Positions 8,395-19,876 of a stretch of 64,000 nucleotides of DNA are shown in pieces; the stretch's first letter is position 1; the number at the start of each line of letters is the position of its first letter. This DNA comes from Qipengyuania flavescens. GTDB taxonomy: Bacteria > Pseudomonadota > Alphaproteobacteria > Sphingomonadales > Sphingomonadaceae. The notes under the pieces are model-generated. The model was given only the letters and a program-made list of their open reading frames with translations. It was not told where the DNA came from and ran no database searches. The translations under genes and the position numbers were made by a program. The stretch covers positions 62,001 through 126,000 of the forward strand of contig NZ_JARULD010000003.1 in NCBI RefSeq assembly GCF_029688735.1, given 5' to 3'.

Positions 8395-10347
8395 ATGCAT
8401 CGCATCGTCTCCGCCACCGTCCATCCGGCACTGCGGCTCATTCTGCTGGCGCTTGCGCTGTGTCTGTCCGTCACCGCGAACGCGGAAGAACCCGACGTGC
8501 GAACCACCTGGCGTCTGCTCGATTATATCGCGGTCGACTACGCCTCCGCCGTTTCCGAGGGACGTGTTGCCGACGAATTCGAATATCGCGAAATGGTGGA
8601 GTTTTCCGATGTCGTGGCGCGGCAGATCGCTGCATTGCCGGATACTAAAGACAATCAAGCACTCATCCGCCGATCGGACCAGCTGCGAGCTCTGATCGCC
8701 AATAAGGAACCCGCCGAGCGAGTTGGGCGCTTAGCGCGCGCGCTGGCAGCCTCGTTGCTGACAGCCTACCCGGTTCCGCTTGCCCCTTCGCAAGCGCCCG
8801 ACCTTGACCGCGCCCGCACTCTCTTCGCGCAGAACTGCGCCTCGTGTCACGGCGCCGCCGGAAGTGCGCCACCGGCCGCAATGCAGGCACTTGATCCCCC
8901 GCCGATCGACTTCACCGATATCGACCGGGCGCGGCAGCGCAGTGCGTTCGGGCTTTACCAGGTCATCACGCAAGGGCTGGAAGGAACGTCCATGGCCAGC
9001 TTCGCATCGCTGTCCGACGAGGATCGCTGGGCGCTTGCATTCCATGCCGGCAGCATTGCTTTTGAAGATGTGGCCAAGGGCGAGCGTATTTGGCGGGAAG
9101 ATGATGGCATACGCCAGCTTGTCCCCGATCTCGAGACGCTCGCCGCGCTCACACCGGAAAGTCTGGCCGAGCAGATCGGCGAGGACCGTGCGCTCGCCGT
9201 CATGGCCTATCTTCGCGCCAATCCCGATGCGGTGGGACAGGCAAATGACGCAGGTTCGCTCGCCTTCGTTCGCGATACGCTCGATCGCAGCCTGTCAGCT
9301 TATCGGGCTGGCAACCGAGAGGAAGCGCGGCAGCTTGCCCTGTCTGCCTATCTCGACGGGTTTGAACCCCTGGAGGCCCTCCTGGCAACGCGCGATGGCG
9401 GTTTGATGCGGGAGGTAGAACAGGCGCTCGGGCAATTCCGGGCCGGAATAGAGTCCGGTGCGAATCCATCCGAACTACAGCAACTAAGGGCTCGCATCGA
9501 TAGTCTGCTGGCAAGAGCCGAGGAAGCGTTGGCTCCTGAGGCGGCCAGCGAAATCTCGACCTTTCTCGGGGCGTTCACCATTCTCCTGCGCGAGGGGATC
9601 GAAGCAATTCTGGTTGTGATCGCCATGATCGCCTTTGTGAAAAAGTCGCAGCGCTCCGAGGTATTGCCCTATATCCATGGTGGGTGGATCGCTGCTCTTT
9701 TCGCAGGTGTCGCCACCTGGGTCGTAGCAACCTACTTCGTAAGCATCAGCGGGGCGAGCCGCGAGATGACCGAAGGGATCGGCGCGCTGCTTGCGGCTGT
9801 CATTCTCGTATCGGTCGGGATCTGGATGCATGGCAAATCCCAGGCCGAGGAATGGCGGCGCTATATCCAGGAAAAAATGGGCAAGGCGCTTTCGCGCGGA
9901 TCGGCATGGTTTCTCTTTGGTCTTGCATTCGTGGTCGTCTACCGGGAAGCGTTCGAGACTATCCTGTTCTACGCTGCCCTGTGGAACCCGCAGAGCAGCG
10001 GCATCATACTGGCAGGTGCCTTGTCCGCAGTAGCGCTGCTGGCGCTCATTGCATGGGCCATGCTGCGCTACAGCCGCAAACTGCCGATCACCCAGTTCTT
10101 CCGCTACAGTGCTATCCTGATTGCGATCCTTGCGGTCATTCTCGCGGGCAAGGGCGTGGGCGCTTTCCAGGAGGCCGGAGTTCTTTCCGCCACTTTCATT
10201 GCCGGCTTGCCGCGCCTCGCCGAACTCGGCTTCTTCCCGACTGTCGAGACGATCGGCGCGCAATTGCTCACGCTGCTGGCCCTGATTGCCGGATTTCGGG
10301 TAAGTCGATCACCATCGGGACCGCAGCCGGCAGCTGTCGAGGGATAG
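8395..10347 (+). CDS. Cytochrome c-FTR1 fusion iron permease
   Basis: 650 residues: signal peptide (about 1-29), a c-type cytochrome domain with the haem motif CASCHG (148-153), a long periplasmic helical segment (250-390), then an FTR1 permease of about seven helices. Both iron-permease signatures are present: REGIEAILV (about 400-408) and YREAFETILF (about 517-526). Family knowledge: FTR1 proteins move ferric iron made by coupled oxidation, and bacterial forms are often fused to cytochrome c. It follows the CDF gene after 96 bases and is convergent with the copper operon. It may have its own iron- or metal-controlled promoter. Confidence 0.92.
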   Translation: MHRIVSATVHPALRLILLALALCLSVTANAEEPDVRTTWRLLDYIAVDYASAVSEGRVADEFEYREMVEFSDVVARQIAALPDTKDNQALIRRSDQLRALIANKEPAERVGRLARALAASLLTAYPVPLAPSQAPDLDRARTLFAQNCASCHGAAGSAPPAAMQALDPPPIDFTDIDRARQRSAFGLYQVITQGLEGTSMASFASLSDEDRWALAFHAGSIAFEDVAKGERIWREDDGIRQLVPDLETLAALTPESLAEQIGEDRALAVMAYLRANPDAVGQANDAGSLAFVRDTLDRSLSAYRAGNREEARQLALSAYLDGFEPLEALLATRDGGLMREVEQALGQFRAGIESGANPSELQQLRARIDSLLARAEEALAPEAASEISTFLGAFTILLREGIEAILVVIAMIAFVKKSQRSEVLPYIHGGWIAALFAGVATWVVATYFVSISGASREMTEGIGALLAAVILVSVGIWMHGKSQAEEWRRYIQEKMGKALSRGSAWFLFGLAFVVVYREAFETILFYAALWNPQSSGIILAGALSAVALLALIAWAMLRYSRKLPITQFFRYSAILIAILAVILAGKGVGAFQEAGVLSATFIAGLPRLAELGFFPTVETIGAQLLTLLALIAGFRVSRSPSGPQPAAVEG

Positions 10348-10364
10348 GAGATCCCGGTTTGCGA

Positions 10365-10856
10365 TCAGCGGGGTCCGGTGCCGAGACGGCGCGCGAGCCA
10401 CAAGGTGGCCGTGGGAACCGCGACCCACATCACGATCGGTACCAGGCCGATTTTGGTCCCGGGCACAAGCGGCATGATTGCACTATAGGACCACCCCCAG
10501 TCGGCACCGACAGCCAGCACTTCGACCATGGCAGTAATGGCCAGGCCGATTCCCAGGAACACGACAAAACGCGAGATCGGCCAGTCTACGAGCCACGGCG
10601 TTTTACCACTGCCGACAGAGGCGCCGAGATAAGCGGCCACCATGATCCCGGCATCGCCGAACGAGGCCAGGCCGCAGCGACGTGCTGCCTCGGCAGGCGA
10701 CAGACCTCCCGACTGGTAGAAAGGAAGCTGGAGCATCTCCCAGGCGAAAGCGATGAGAATTCCGAATATCGCGATCCAGAGGGCTGGATGAGCACCGCGC
10801 CATTCGCGCGATTCCTCAGAGATTTGGTCCTGATCCTGCATCGTCTGATTCGTCAC
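10365..10856 (-). CDS. Small polytopic membrane protein, last gene of the copper operon
   Basis: 163 residues from a GTG with GGAG 9 bases upstream; an internal ATG at 10841 is the alternative. About four helices, with motifs FAWEMLQLPFY in the first and TATLWLARRLG at the end. I do not recognise a named family. It lies 29 bases downstream of the copper ATPase gene on the same strand, so it is probably co-expressed with copper export, perhaps as an accessory membrane protein. A longer reading into the ATPase gene exists but would overlap real coding sequence by 150 bases. Confidence 0.6.
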   Translation of the reverse strand: MTNQTMQDQDQISEESREWRGAHPALWIAIFGILIAFAWEMLQLPFYQSGGLSPAEAARRCGLASFGDAGIMVAAYLGASVGSGKTPWLVDWPISRFVVFLGIGLAITAMVEVLAVGADWGWSYSAIMPLVPGTKIGLVPIVMWVAVPTATLWLARRLGTGPR

Positions 10857-10885
10857 TCCTGCGATCTCCGTCCCGTCCCCATCGC

Positions 10886-13225
10886 TCAGGTATCGAATTT
10901 GGGAAGAGCGAGGGCGCGCAGGCGCAGGGCGTTGCCGATCACCGATACCGAAGACAGGCTCATCGCTGCGGCCGCGATCATCGGGTTCAAAAGCAACCCG
11001 GTCCATGGATAGAGGACACCTGCTGCGACCGGTATGCCGAGCGCATTATACGCAAAGGCAAAGAACAGGTTCTGCCTGATGTTGCGCATAGTGGCCCGAG
11101 ACAGGACGAGCGCCTGAACAACGCCGACGAGGTCGCCGCGCACCAATGTCACGCCCGCGCTTTCGATCGCGACATCGGTACCCGTTCCCATCGCGATGCC
11201 GACATGCGAAGCGGCAAGCGCGGGTGCGTCGTTTATGCCGTCGCCGGCCATAGCGACCCGGCGACCCTCGCTCTTCAACTGCTCGATCTTGCGATGTTTG
11301 TCCTCGGGCGAGACGTTCGCTTCGACTTCGTCGATACCGACCTGGCTTGCTACCGCACGCGCGGTGGCTTCGCTGTCGCCGGTAAGCATCACGATCTTGA
11401 TGCCGCGCTCATGCAACGCGGCAATAGCGGTGCGGCTGGTTGCCTTGATCGGATCGGCGACCGCGATAAGGCCTGCCGGTGCCCCGTCCACGGCCACGAA
11501 CATCACCGTCTGTCCGAGGCTTCGGCCTTCGTCCGCCGTTGACCGCCAGCCTTCTTCGAGCGCCCCCATACGCTCCATCATCTTTTCATTCCCGATCGCG
11601 ACCAGGCGCTTGTCGACATTTGCCTGGATACCTTCGCCGGTCACGGATTCGATATCGGAAGCGTCGAGAATGGCAGCGCCCCTGTTTTGAGCCCCTTCCA
11701 CGATCGCGTGGGCGAGCGGATGCTCGCTTCCTCTCTCAACGGCAGCGACAAGGCTCAGCAATTCCTGCTCGTCGAAATTTGGCTGCGGTTTTACGTCGAC
11801 AAGATCAGGCTTGCCCCGGGTCAGCGTTCCGGTCTTGTCGACGACCAGCGTATCGATCTTTTCCAGCGTTTCGAGCGCTTCGGCGTTCTTGATCAGGATC
11901 CCGTGCTGCGCGCCCTTGCCGGTACCGGTCATGATCGACATCGGCGTCGCCAGTCCGAGCGCGCAGGGACACGCGATGATCAGAACGGCGACCGCGTTGA
12001 CGAGCGCGTAGGCAAGGGCCGGTGCCGGTCCCCAGATGGCCCAGACGACAAAACTCACGATAGCGACAAGGACGACGATGGGTACGAACCATCCGGTGAC
12101 CTGGTCGGCGAGCCGCTGGATCGGTGCCCGGCTGCGCTGCGCCTCCGCCACCATCTGCACGATCTTCGAGAGCATGGTGTCCGCGCCGACCTGCGTCGCG
12201 CGCATGGTGAAGCTGCCGGTCTGGTTGACAGTGCCCCCGATCACGGGATCGCCAGCGCTTTTCTTGACGGGAATGGGTTCGCCACTGATCATGGATTCGT
12301 CGATGGCACTGCTTCCATCCTCGAGCGTGCCATCGACGGGGACCTTGTCGCCCGGACGCACGCGCAGCAGGTCCCCCGACGTCAATTCATCGAGCGGTAC
12401 TTCGCGCTCGTCCCCGCGACCGAAGATCTTCATCGCGGTCGGGGGTGCGAGTTCGAGAAGCGCTCGCAAGGCGCTCGATGTCGATCCGCGCGCCTTGAGC
12501 TCGAGCACCTGCCCGAGCAGCACGAGGGTCGTGATAACCGCTGCGGCCTCGTAATAGACGCCGACCCGGCCCGCATGATCGCGGAATGCCTCGGGAAAGA
12601 TGTCCGGGGCGAGGGTTGCCACAAGGCTGAACAGATAAGCGATGGCAACGCCGAAGCCGATCAGGGTGAACATGTTGAGGTTCATGGTTCGGACTGATTG
12701 CAGCGCGCGGGTGAAGAAGGGCCAGCCGCCCCAAAGCACCACCGGAGTGGCCAGCAGAAGCTGCAGCCACTGCGCGGAAGCGGGTTCGATGATCTGATCG
12801 AACGGTCGCGACGGGATCATGTCGCCCATCGCATAAGCGAAGAGCGGCAGGGTGAAGAGCGCGCTCCACCAGAACCTTCGCCGCATGTCGACCAGTTCGG
12901 GATCGGGACCCTCGTTCAAGGTGACCGTTTCGGGTTCGAGGGCCATCCCGCATATCGGGCAAGAGCCCGGCCCCGGCTGCCGGATCTCCGGATGCATCGG
13001 ACAGGTGTATATGGTACCTTCCGGGACATGCTCGACAGCATCGAGGTGCGCCTTCGAAAGATACATCTCCGGATCCGCGCGGAACTTGTCGAGGCAGCGC
13101 GAGGAGCAGAAGTAATGGTCGCCACCCTCGTGTCGATCGACGAAGCGGGCGCCGTCCATCTTCACGCTCATTCCGCAAACGGGGTCGGTCGCCATACCCT
13201 CGATTGCATTGTGCCCATCGCTCAT
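10886..13225 (-). CDS. copA: Copper-translocating P1B-type ATPase
   Basis: 779 residues. N-terminal YHS-type metal domain (CGMSVKMDG, about 16-24), then a heavy-metal-binding domain with [15 protein letters not shown] and CPICGM (73-95), eight membrane helices, the ion-site CPC motif IIACPCALG (about 420), phosphorylation motif DKTGTLT (about 463) and hinge [10 protein letters not shown] (about 665). ATP-driven Cu(I) export from cytoplasm to periplasm. It lies in a cus-mco-copA operon, 13 bases after the multicopper oxidase gene, which would oxidise the exported Cu(I). The YHS plus CPMHP N-terminus, in place of classical CxxC HMA domains, is common in proteobacterial copper islands. Confidence 0.95.
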   Translation of the reverse strand: MSDGHNAIEGMATDPVCGMSVKMDGARFVDRHEGGDHYFCSSRCLDKFRADPEMYLSKAHLDAVEHVPEGTIYTCPMHPEIRQPGPGSCPICGMALEPETVTLNEGPDPELVDMRRRFWWSALFTLPLFAYAMGDMIPSRPFDQIIEPASAQWLQLLLATPVVLWGGWPFFTRALQSVRTMNLNMFTLIGFGVAIAYLFSLVATLAPDIFPEAFRDHAGRVGVYYEAAAVITTLVLLGQVLELKARGSTSSALRALLELAPPTAMKIFGRGDEREVPLDELTSGDLLRVRPGDKVPVDGTLEDGSSAIDESMISGEPIPVKKSAGDPVIGGTVNQTGSFTMRATQVGADTMLSKIVQMVAEAQRSRAPIQRLADQVTGWFVPIVVLVAIVSFVVWAIWGPAPALAYALVNAVAVLIIACPCALGLATPMSIMTGTGKGAQHGILIKNAEALETLEKIDTLVVDKTGTLTRGKPDLVDVKPQPNFDEQELLSLVAAVERGSEHPLAHAIVEGAQNRGAAILDASDIESVTGEGIQANVDKRLVAIGNEKMMERMGALEEGWRSTADEGRSLGQTVMFVAVDGAPAGLIAVADPIKATSRTAIAALHERGIKIVMLTGDSEATARAVASQVGIDEVEANVSPEDKHRKIEQLKSEGRRVAMAGDGINDAPALAASHVGIAMGTGTDVAIESAGVTLVRGDLVGVVQALVLSRATMRNIRQNLFFAFAYNALGIPVAAGVLYPWTGLLLNPMIAAAAMSLSSVSVIGNALRLRALALPKFDT

Positions 13226-13238
13226 CTGTCGTTCTCCC

Positions 13239-14780
13239 CTAATTGGCCATCACCACGAACTGCCCCATCATGCCTGCGTCCTCGTGCTCGAGGATATGGC
13301 AGTGATACATGTAGGGAGTGTCGGGATCGGTATTTTCTTCGAACCGCAACAGCAGCCTGACCTGTTCACGCGGGTTGACGATTACGGTGTCCTTGAAGCC
13401 CGCCTCTTCCGCCCGCGGAGGCCGACCGTCCCGGTCGAGCAAGCGGAACTGCACGTTATGAATATGAAAGGGATGGGCCATCATCGATGCGTTGGCGATT
13501 TCCCATATTTCCCACTGACCCACCGGTACGCGCTGATTGATGACGTCCATGTCCATGGTTTCGCCGTTGATCGACATGCCCCGGCCCATCATGCCCATAT
13601 CGAGCACGAAACGGCGGCTGCGAACGGCGAGTGAGGGGTCTGGCGCAGCAAGCGCGGCCAGAGTGGGCGGGAGCATTACTGGAGTTGACGCGCCTGAGGG
13701 GCGCATATCGAGGATCGAAAACGTGCGCCCCTGCCTCTCGCGATCGGCCCGGTTTCCCATCATTCCGCCGCCCATCATACCCCCGCCTTGCCCGCCCATC
13801 ATGCCCATGGCGTTAGCAGGGCTGCTGGCAATCAGCCGGAGCGGGCGCCCTTCGGAAAGATCGACGATCACTTGTGCGCGTTCGCCTGGGGCAAGGGTAA
13901 GACTGCGAACCTCGCTTGGCGCGGCAAGCAGGCCGCCATCGCTTGCGATGAGTTGCATCGGACGATCACCTTCGAGCGAGAAGGTGTAGAACCGCGCATT
14001 CGATCCATTGAGAAGCCGCAGGCGCAGCGGACCGGCGGCGGCCTCGAAAACGGCATTGGCCGTTCCGTTCACATAGATGCGCTCACCCATCACCCCCATC
14101 ATCCGCGAGTGCATATCGAGCGGGTAAACAAGGCGGCCCGCGCCGTCGATCACGCGATCCTGCACGACGAGCGGTATGTCATCTACACCGTACCGGCTCG
14201 GCAGATCGAGGCGATCCTCTTCCTCGTCGCGCACGTAGATCGGGGCAGCAAGTCCGGCATAGACCTGTGGTCCGGCCCGGCGATGCAGATGCGAATGATA
14301 CCAGTATAACGAAGCGCGCTGGCGTATTTCGAAGGACGGGCTCCAGCGCTCGCCGGGCCGTATGAGCTGGTGCGGCCCGCCATCCGCTGTGGCGGGAAGT
14401 TCGAAACCATGCCAGTGGACGGTCGCATCTTCGGCAAGCTTGTTGTCGATGTGAAAGCGAACCTGTTCGCCGCGGCGCATTTCGAGGGTCGGGCCGAGAT
14501 AGGATGCGTCGATACCGATCGTCGGTGACGCCGTGCCGGGCACGAATTCTTTCTCGCCCGGTGTCAGGGACAGGCGAAAGACACGCTCGCCCCGTTCGAT
14601 CGTTCCTGCCTGTAGCCGAGGTATGGCAAGAGGATTGCTTTCGCCTCCCTGATCGAGCGACATCCTGCTTTGCGTACCGCAACCCAGCAGCGGCAGCGCG
14701 GCGAAACCCGTCACCGCGAGGCCGGCGCTCTTGATGAAGTCGCGGCGATCCTTAAAGTCGGGCCTGTCGATACCTGGCAT
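13239..14780 (-). CDS. CueO-like periplasmic multicopper oxidase
   Basis: 513 residues from the ATG at 14780 (AGGTG upstream). N-terminal Tat signal [10 protein letters not shown], followed by LLGC, which may also be lipidated. Four copper-site segments: HWHG (122-125), YWYHSHLH (about 160), [10 protein letters not shown] (about 432) and [17 protein letters not shown] (about 490), complete for type 1 and type 2/3 coppers. A Met/Gly-rich insert ([17 protein letters not shown]) around residue 325-345 is a likely Cu(I) substrate site, as in CueO. Role: oxidises Cu(I) to the less toxic Cu(II) in the periplasm. Operon position is between the CusF-like protein and the copper ATPase. Confidence 0.93.
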   Translation of the reverse strand: MPGIDRPDFKDRRDFIKSAGLAVTGFAALPLLGCGTQSRMSLDQGGESNPLAIPRLQAGTIERGERVFRLSLTPGEKEFVPGTASPTIGIDASYLGPTLEMRRGEQVRFHIDNKLAEDATVHWHGFELPATADGGPHQLIRPGERWSPSFEIRQRASLYWYHSHLHRRAGPQVYAGLAAPIYVRDEEEDRLDLPSRYGVDDIPLVVQDRVIDGAGRLVYPLDMHSRMMGVMGERIYVNGTANAVFEAAAGPLRLRLLNGSNARFYTFSLEGDRPMQLIASDGGLLAAPSEVRSLTLAPGERAQVIVDLSEGRPLRLIASSPANAMGMMGGQGGGMMGGGMMGNRADRERQGRTFSILDMRPSGASTPVMLPPTLAALAAPDPSLAVRSRRFVLDMGMMGRGMSINGETMDMDVINQRVPVGQWEIWEIANASMMAHPFHIHNVQFRLLDRDGRPPRAEEAGFKDTVIVNPREQVRLLLRFEENTDPDTPYMYHCHILEHEDAGMMGQFVVMAN

Positions 14781-14838
14781 ATTCACCTGTTTTTGCGTGG
14801 GAGGCACCGGCGCAACCGGGCGCCTCCCACCCACCGTC

Positions 14839-15225
14839 CTATCGCGGCGTTACCGAGGTAACGACGCTGCCTTCGGTTCCAGTACGAAATTCAAAGGCTA
14901 TTCCCTCACCGACACTGACCTGTTCGAGGATTTGCGCGTCGGCTTCGAAGGTCATGGTCATCGCGGGCCATCCGATACTTTCGACCGGACCATGCTCGAT
15001 GGTCACCGTGCCCGCCTCGGAATCGATGGCTGTAACCGTTCCCTCCGCGCTGGCGCTCTGCTCGCCGCCGGTCTCCTCCGCCATCGGCATTTCGCCTGAC
15101 ATGGGCATGCTGTCCGAGTTCGCCATGTCGTCTGACATCATGGTCTCTGAGCTGTCGTCTGCAGCGTCGCAGGCTGCAAGCGCCAGCGGTGCCGCGAGCA
15201 GGATCATGTAGGTTGGGGTACGCAC
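14839..15225 (-). CDS. CusF-like periplasmic copper-binding lipoprotein
   Basis: 128 residues starting at GTG, with AAGGAG 6 bases upstream, overlapping the end of cusA by 22 bases. Lipoprotein signal ending LALAAC (Cys 19), a Met/Ser/Asp-rich linker ([19 protein letters not shown]), then a CusF domain with [18 protein letters not shown]: the His, Trp and two Met that bind Cu(I)/Ag(I) in CusF are all present. It would deliver periplasmic copper to the CusCBA pump or take it from the copper ATPase. Unlike E. coli CusF it is membrane-anchored. Confidence 0.88.
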   Translation of the reverse strand: MRTPTYMILLAAPLALAACDAADDSSETMMSDDMANSDSMPMSGEMPMAEETGGEQSASAEGTVTAIDSEAGTVTIEHGPVESIGWPAMTMTFEADAQILEQVSVGEGIAFEFRTGTEGSVVTSVTPR

Positions 15226-18200
15226 TCTTCTTCTCCTTGAGGGTTGGCCGGTTTTTCCGGACGGGGGCGCCGCAACAACAGATAGGCGGCGGGAAGCAGG
15301 AACATGGACAGGAGCGGGGCGGTGATCATGCCGCCAACCATCGGCGCGGCGATGCGGCTCATGACTTCCGAGCCCGCGCCGGTGCCGATCAGGATCGGAA
15401 AGAGACCCGCAAGGATGACTGCGACGGTCATCGCCTTGGGCCGCACGCGCAGGAGCGCGCCTTCCCGGATGGCCTCGTCTACTTCTTCGGCGCTCAGATC
15501 ACCGCGTCGCCGCTCCAGTGCGGCTTTCAGGTAAATCAGCATCACTACGCCGAATTCGGCGGAGACGCCGGCGAGCGCGATGAAGCCTACCGCAGTCGCC
15601 ACCGACTGGTTGTAGCCCATCAGATAGAGCAACCAGTATCCGCCCGTCAGCGCGAAGGGCAGCGTGCCCATGATCAACAAGGCTTCGTCCCAGCGCCGGA
15701 AAATGAGATAGAGCAGCAGGAAGATGATCGCGAGCGTCGCGGGAACCACGATCTTCAGTCGTTCATAGGCGCGCGTCAGATATTCGAACTGGCCCGCATA
15801 GGACAGGCTGACGCCGGGAGGCAGATCGACCCCCGCGGCGACGGCCTCCTGCAGATCGGCGACCACCGAGGTAAGATCGCGGCCCCGGACGTCGACGTAG
15901 ATGTAGCTGGTCAGTCGGCCCTGTTCGCTCTTGAGCATGGGCGGACCATCGCTGACGGCGATACGGGCGACAGTGCCGAGCGTGATCTGTTGGCCGGACG
16001 GCGTCAGAACCGGCAGGGCCCTGAGATCATCGACGCTGTCCCTGATTTCGCGAGGATAGCGCACATTGATCGGATAGCGCGCCAGCCCCTCTACGGTCCG
16101 TGCGACATTGGCACCGCCTATTGCACCAGAGACGATCTGCTGGATGTCGGCAATGTTGAGCCCGTATCGCGCGGCCGCCATCCGGTCGATATCGACATCG
16201 ACATAGCGACCGCCCGACAGGCGCTCGGCCAGGGCGGAACTCACGCCAGGCACGGTCTTGGCGATACGCTCCACATCGAGTGCAACGCGTTCGAGTTGAT
16301 CGAGATCGTCGCCTGAAACCTTGACCCCGATCGGGCTCTTGATCCCGGTCGCGAGCATGTCGATCCGGTTGCGGATCGGCGGCACCCAGACATTGGCGAG
16401 GCCCGGCACCTGAACGACCCGGTCGAGTTCCTCGACCAGCAGATCGGGCGTCATTCCCTCGCGCCACTCCTCGCGCGGCTTGAAGCGGATCGTCGTTTCG
16501 AACATGGTCAGGGGTGCGGGATCCGTCGCCGTATCGGCGCGCCCCGCTTTGCCGAACACCGTTTCCACCTCGGGGACCGACTTGATCAGGCGATCGGTGC
16601 GCTGCAGCAGCGCCGAAGCCTCGCCGGGGGAAAGGCCGGGCAGCGCGCTCGGCATATAAAGCAAATCGCCTTCATCGAGCGGCGGGAGGAACTCGCCGCC
16701 AAGCCGGGTGAGGGGGATCGCGGTGGTCAGGAAGATCAGCGCCGCGATCACCAGCGTTGCCTTTGGGCGCCGCATGACCCAGTCGAGCCCCGGACGATAG
16801 ATTTTCGTCAGCCAGCGGTTGAGAAAATTGGAATCCTCCGAAGGGATCTTCCCACGGATCAGCCATCCCATCATTACCGGCACCAGCGTTACCGACAGAA
16901 TGGCCGCGGCCGCCATGGCATAGGTCTTGGTGAAAGCGAGCGGAGCGAACAACCGCCCTTCCTGCGCCTGCAGGGTGAAGACCGGTAGGAACGACAGCGT
17001 AATGATCAGCAGACTGAAGAACAACGCCAGTCCCACTTCCTTCGATGCATCGGCGATGATCCGCCAGCGTTCCTTCACCGCGAGCACGGTATCGGGATTC
17101 TCGTGTTCCCATCGCTCGAGATGCTTGTGCGCGTTCTCGATCATGACGACGGCAGCATCGACCATCGCACCGACCGCGATGGCTATTCCGCCCAGCGACA
17201 TGATGTTGGCATTGACGCCTTGGAAGCGCATCACGATGAAGGCCGCGAGCACGCCCAAAGGCAGGGTGATGATGGCGACAAGTGCCGAGCGCGCGTGCCA
17301 CAGGAAAAGGGCGCATACGATCGCGACGACGATGAACTCCTCGATCAGCTTGGTCGTCAAATTCTCCACCGAGGCGTCGATAAGCTGCGATCGGTCGTAG
17401 GTGGTGACGATCTCGACGCCCTCGGGAAGGCTCGCCTGCAATTCGTCCAGCTTTTCCTCGACCGCCTGGATTGCGCTGCGAGCGTCCGCGCCCTGTCTGA
17501 GAACGATGATGCCGCCGGCGACCTCTCCTTCGCCGTTGAGCTCGGCAATGCCGCGGCGCAGCTCCGGCCCGACCTGGATTGTGGCGACATCGCCAAGGGT
17601 AACCGGAACCCCGCCAGTTGCAGTCCTGAGGGGAATCTCGCGGAAATCGTCCAGCGTCGTCAGATAGCCCGACGCGCGTACCATGTATTCGGCCTCACCC
17701 ATCTCGACGATCGAACCGCCGGCCTCCTGGTTGGACGACTGGATGGCGTTTACGATCTCGGCATGCGTGACGCCGAACGATGCCATCCGGTAAGGTTCGA
17801 GCACGATCTGGTATTGTTTCACCATACCGCCGACACTCGCGACTTCGGCAATGCCGGGGATCGTCTTGAGCTCGTAGCGCAGAAACCAGTCCTGCAGGCT
17901 GCGCAGCCCGGCAAGGTCATGACCGCCCGTGCGATCGACAAGCGCATATTCGTAAATCCACCCCACGCCGGTTGCATCGGGTCCCAGCGTGCTCGTGACG
18001 CCATCGGGCAGGCGGTTCTGCACTTGGTTGAGATATTCGAGCACGCGCGACCGTGCCCAGTAAAGGTCGGTACCGTCCTCGAAAATGATATAGACGTAGC
18101 TGTCGCCGAACATCGAGTAGCCGCGTACGGTCTTCGCTCCCGGCACCGACAGCATGGTCGTGGCCATCGGGTAGGTCACCTGGTCCTCGACAATCCGGGG

Positions 18201-18371
18201 CGCCTGGCCCGGATAGTTGGATCGGACGACAACCTGGACATCGGACAGATCGGGCAAAGCATCGACCGGAGTTGTGCGGACGGCCCAGAACCCGCCAAGG
18301 GTCACAGCTATGGCGGCGAGGACGATGAAAAGCCGATTGGCGATCGAGGCATCGATAATGCGCGCGATCAT
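15204..18371 (-). CDS. cusA: CusA, copper/silver RND efflux pump
   Basis: 1055 residues, the full family length, with twelve expected helices and two large periplasmic loops. The three Met residues that bind Cu(I)/Ag(I) in E. coli CusA all have counterparts, in [18 protein letters not shown] and [13 protein letters not shown], which argues for monovalent copper/silver rather than Zn/Co. ATGA overlap with cusB; the C-terminal tail overlaps the CusF-like gene. It takes metal from the periplasm (and possibly the cytoplasm) and passes it to the CusC channel using proton flow. Confidence 0.96.
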   Translation of the reverse strand: MIARIIDASIANRLFIVLAAIAVTLGGFWAVRTTPVDALPDLSDVQVVVRSNYPGQAPRIVEDQVTYPMATTMLSVPGAKTVRGYSMFGDSYVYIIFEDGTDLYWARSRVLEYLNQVQNRLPDGVTSTLGPDATGVGWIYEYALVDRTGGHDLAGLRSLQDWFLRYELKTIPGIAEVASVGGMVKQYQIVLEPYRMASFGVTHAEIVNAIQSSNQEAGGSIVEMGEAEYMVRASGYLTTLDDFREIPLRTATGGVPVTLGDVATIQVGPELRRGIAELNGEGEVAGGIIVLRQGADARSAIQAVEEKLDELQASLPEGVEIVTTYDRSQLIDASVENLTTKLIEEFIVVAIVCALFLWHARSALVAIITLPLGVLAAFIVMRFQGVNANIMSLGGIAIAVGAMVDAAVVMIENAHKHLERWEHENPDTVLAVKERWRIIADASKEVGLALFFSLLIITLSFLPVFTLQAQEGRLFAPLAFTKTYAMAAAAILSVTLVPVMMGWLIRGKIPSEDSNFLNRWLTKIYRPGLDWVMRRPKATLVIAALIFLTTAIPLTRLGGEFLPPLDEGDLLYMPSALPGLSPGEASALLQRTDRLIKSVPEVETVFGKAGRADTATDPAPLTMFETTIRFKPREEWREGMTPDLLVEELDRVVQVPGLANVWVPPIRNRIDMLATGIKSPIGVKVSGDDLDQLERVALDVERIAKTVPGVSSALAERLSGGRYVDVDIDRMAAARYGLNIADIQQIVSGAIGGANVARTVEGLARYPINVRYPREIRDSVDDLRALPVLTPSGQQITLGTVARIAVSDGPPMLKSEQGRLTSYIYVDVRGRDLTSVVADLQEAVAAGVDLPPGVSLSYAGQFEYLTRAYERLKIVVPATLAIIFLLLYLIFRRWDEALLIMGTLPFALTGGYWLLYLMGYNQSVATAVGFIALAGVSAEFGVVMLIYLKAALERRRGDLSAEEVDEAIREGALLRVRPKAMTVAVILAGLFPILIGTGAGSEVMSRIAAPMVGGMITAPLLSMFLLPAAYLLLRRPRPEKPANPQGEEECVPQPT

Positions 18372-19876
18372 TGCCCGGCACTCCTGATGGTCTCGATACG
18401 GGGGCCGGCGTCCTGCTGGGTGAAGGTAAAGCGCACTCTATCGCCTTCCTCGAACCCGCTGATCTGCGCTGCATTCTTCGTGCGGAAACTCATCGTCATG
18501 GCGGGCCAGTCTAGCCGCGGGACAGGTCCGTGCCGCAGCGTGACGGAGCCATCGGCAATCTTCTCGATCGTCCCCATTGCGCTGAATGTCACTGGTTGGT
18601 CTTCACCGTCCCGGTTCGGACCTGCCTCATCGATCGCACGAACATCAAGTCCTGCCAGGCTTGCCTCGGAATCGAGCAGGAACTGGCCCGAGGTCACGAC
18701 CTCTTCGCCTTGCGAAAGGCCGGCCAGCACTTCGGTCCTGCCTCCCGCCTCACGGCCGATCCGGACTTCGGCAGGCATGAAGCCGCCCTCGTCCTGCTTG
18801 ATCATGACGATGGTGCGGCGCCCGGTCCGGATCACCGCTTCGGAAGGAACCAGCAGAGCGCGCCGGGTGTCGGGGGTCAGCGAGACCTGCGCGAACATGC
18901 CCGGCTTGAGCCGTCCGGAAGGATTGGGCAATTGTGCGCGGACGGTGATTGTCCGGCTGGCATCCTGTGCGCTCGGCAAGATCGCGATGATCGGTCCGGA
19001 AAATCTCTCATCGGGAAACGCGGTCAGGGTTGCACTGACAGGTTGGCCGACCCGGATATTCGCTGCTTGTGTTTCGGGCACCGATGCCTCGAGCCAGATC
19101 GGCGAGAATCCGGTTATTTCCGCCAGGGTCTGGCCTGCCATCACGGTCATGCCGGGTCGCACGCCGAGCATGGTGATGGCCCCGCCGGTCGGCGCGGTGA
19201 CCGTGATCGTCGCCTGCGCGCGGCCGGTCCGGCCCACCGATGAAATTTGCCCATTCGACATGCCGAGCAGCCGCATCCGCTCGCGCATGGCCTGTGCAAG
19301 CTGTTCATCGCCGCTGTTCAGGACGGCCAGATATTCCTGCTGCGCTCCTCCCCATTCGGGTACGAGAATATCGGCCAGCGGCGCGCCTCGGCTCACCACA
19401 TCGTCTGGAGCACGCCCATAGGTTCGTTGTACAAAGCCGCCAGCCCTTGGCTGGACAATTGCAACGTCCCGCCCATTGTAAGCGAGAACACCGGTAACGG
19501 ACACGTCCGGCTCAAGTACGCCGTATTCGGCCTCGGCGGTGCGGATGCCGAAGTTCTGGACAAGCCCCGCGTCGATCTGAACCCCGGAGGTGGCCTCCTC
19601 GCCAGCGCATTTGGGAACAAGTTCCATATCCATGAACGGCGATTTTCCAGGCTCGTCGAAACGCTGTCCCGGCACCATCGGATCGTACCAGTAAAGCACG
19701 TCCTCACATTCGGCGCTGGATGATCCCCCGTTGCCATTTGCCTGACTTCCGCTCTCACCCCGCTGCGATAACCCGTATCCTGCGGTGACGCTGATCAGGG
19801 CGACCGTTGCCGCCATCGTCCAGGATTTCTGGCGCGGCGACAGTTTGTCCCACGCGGCTCCCATTTTGGCTCTCAT
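18368..19876 (-). CDS. cusB: CusB, periplasmic adaptor with fused CusF-like domain
   Basis: 502 residues: N-terminal anchor helix (about 21-38), a heavy-metal-binding segment [12 protein letters not shown] with [14 protein letters not shown] (about 63-92), the lipoyl/hairpin/beta-barrel adaptor core (about 100-400), and a C-terminal CusF-like domain with [20 protein letters not shown] (about 452-471). CusB links CusA to CusC and loads copper. The extra CusF domain makes the chaperone part of the pump, so this operon carries two CusF modules (here and at 14839). ATGA overlap with cusC. Confidence 0.94.
   Translation of the reverse strand: MRAKMGAAWDKLSPRQKSWTMAATVALISVTAGYGLSQRGESGSQANGNGGSSSAECEDVLYWYDPMVPGQRFDEPGKSPFMDMELVPKCAGEEATSGVQIDAGLVQNFGIRTAEAEYGVLEPDVSVTGVLAYNGRDVAIVQPRAGGFVQRTYGRAPDDVVSRGAPLADILVPEWGGAQQEYLAVLNSGDEQLAQAMRERMRLLGMSNGQISSVGRTGRAQATITVTAPTGGAITMLGVRPGMTVMAGQTLAEITGFSPIWLEASVPETQAANIRVGQPVSATLTAFPDERFSGPIIAILPSAQDASRTITVRAQLPNPSGRLKPGMFAQVSLTPDTRRALLVPSEAVIRTGRRTIVMIKQDEGGFMPAEVRIGREAGGRTEVLAGLSQGEEVVTSGQFLLDSEASLAGLDVRAIDEAGPNRDGEDQPVTFSAMGTIEKIADGSVTLRHGPVPRLDWPAMTMSFRTKNAAQISGFEEGDRVRFTFTQQDAGPRIETIRSAGQ

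Noticed and set aside
17103..19421. Long plus-strand open frame opposite cusA/cusB (772 codons)
   Set aside because: Antisense to clear cusA and cusB; no ribosome site or family; long shadow frames are common in GC-rich coding DNA.
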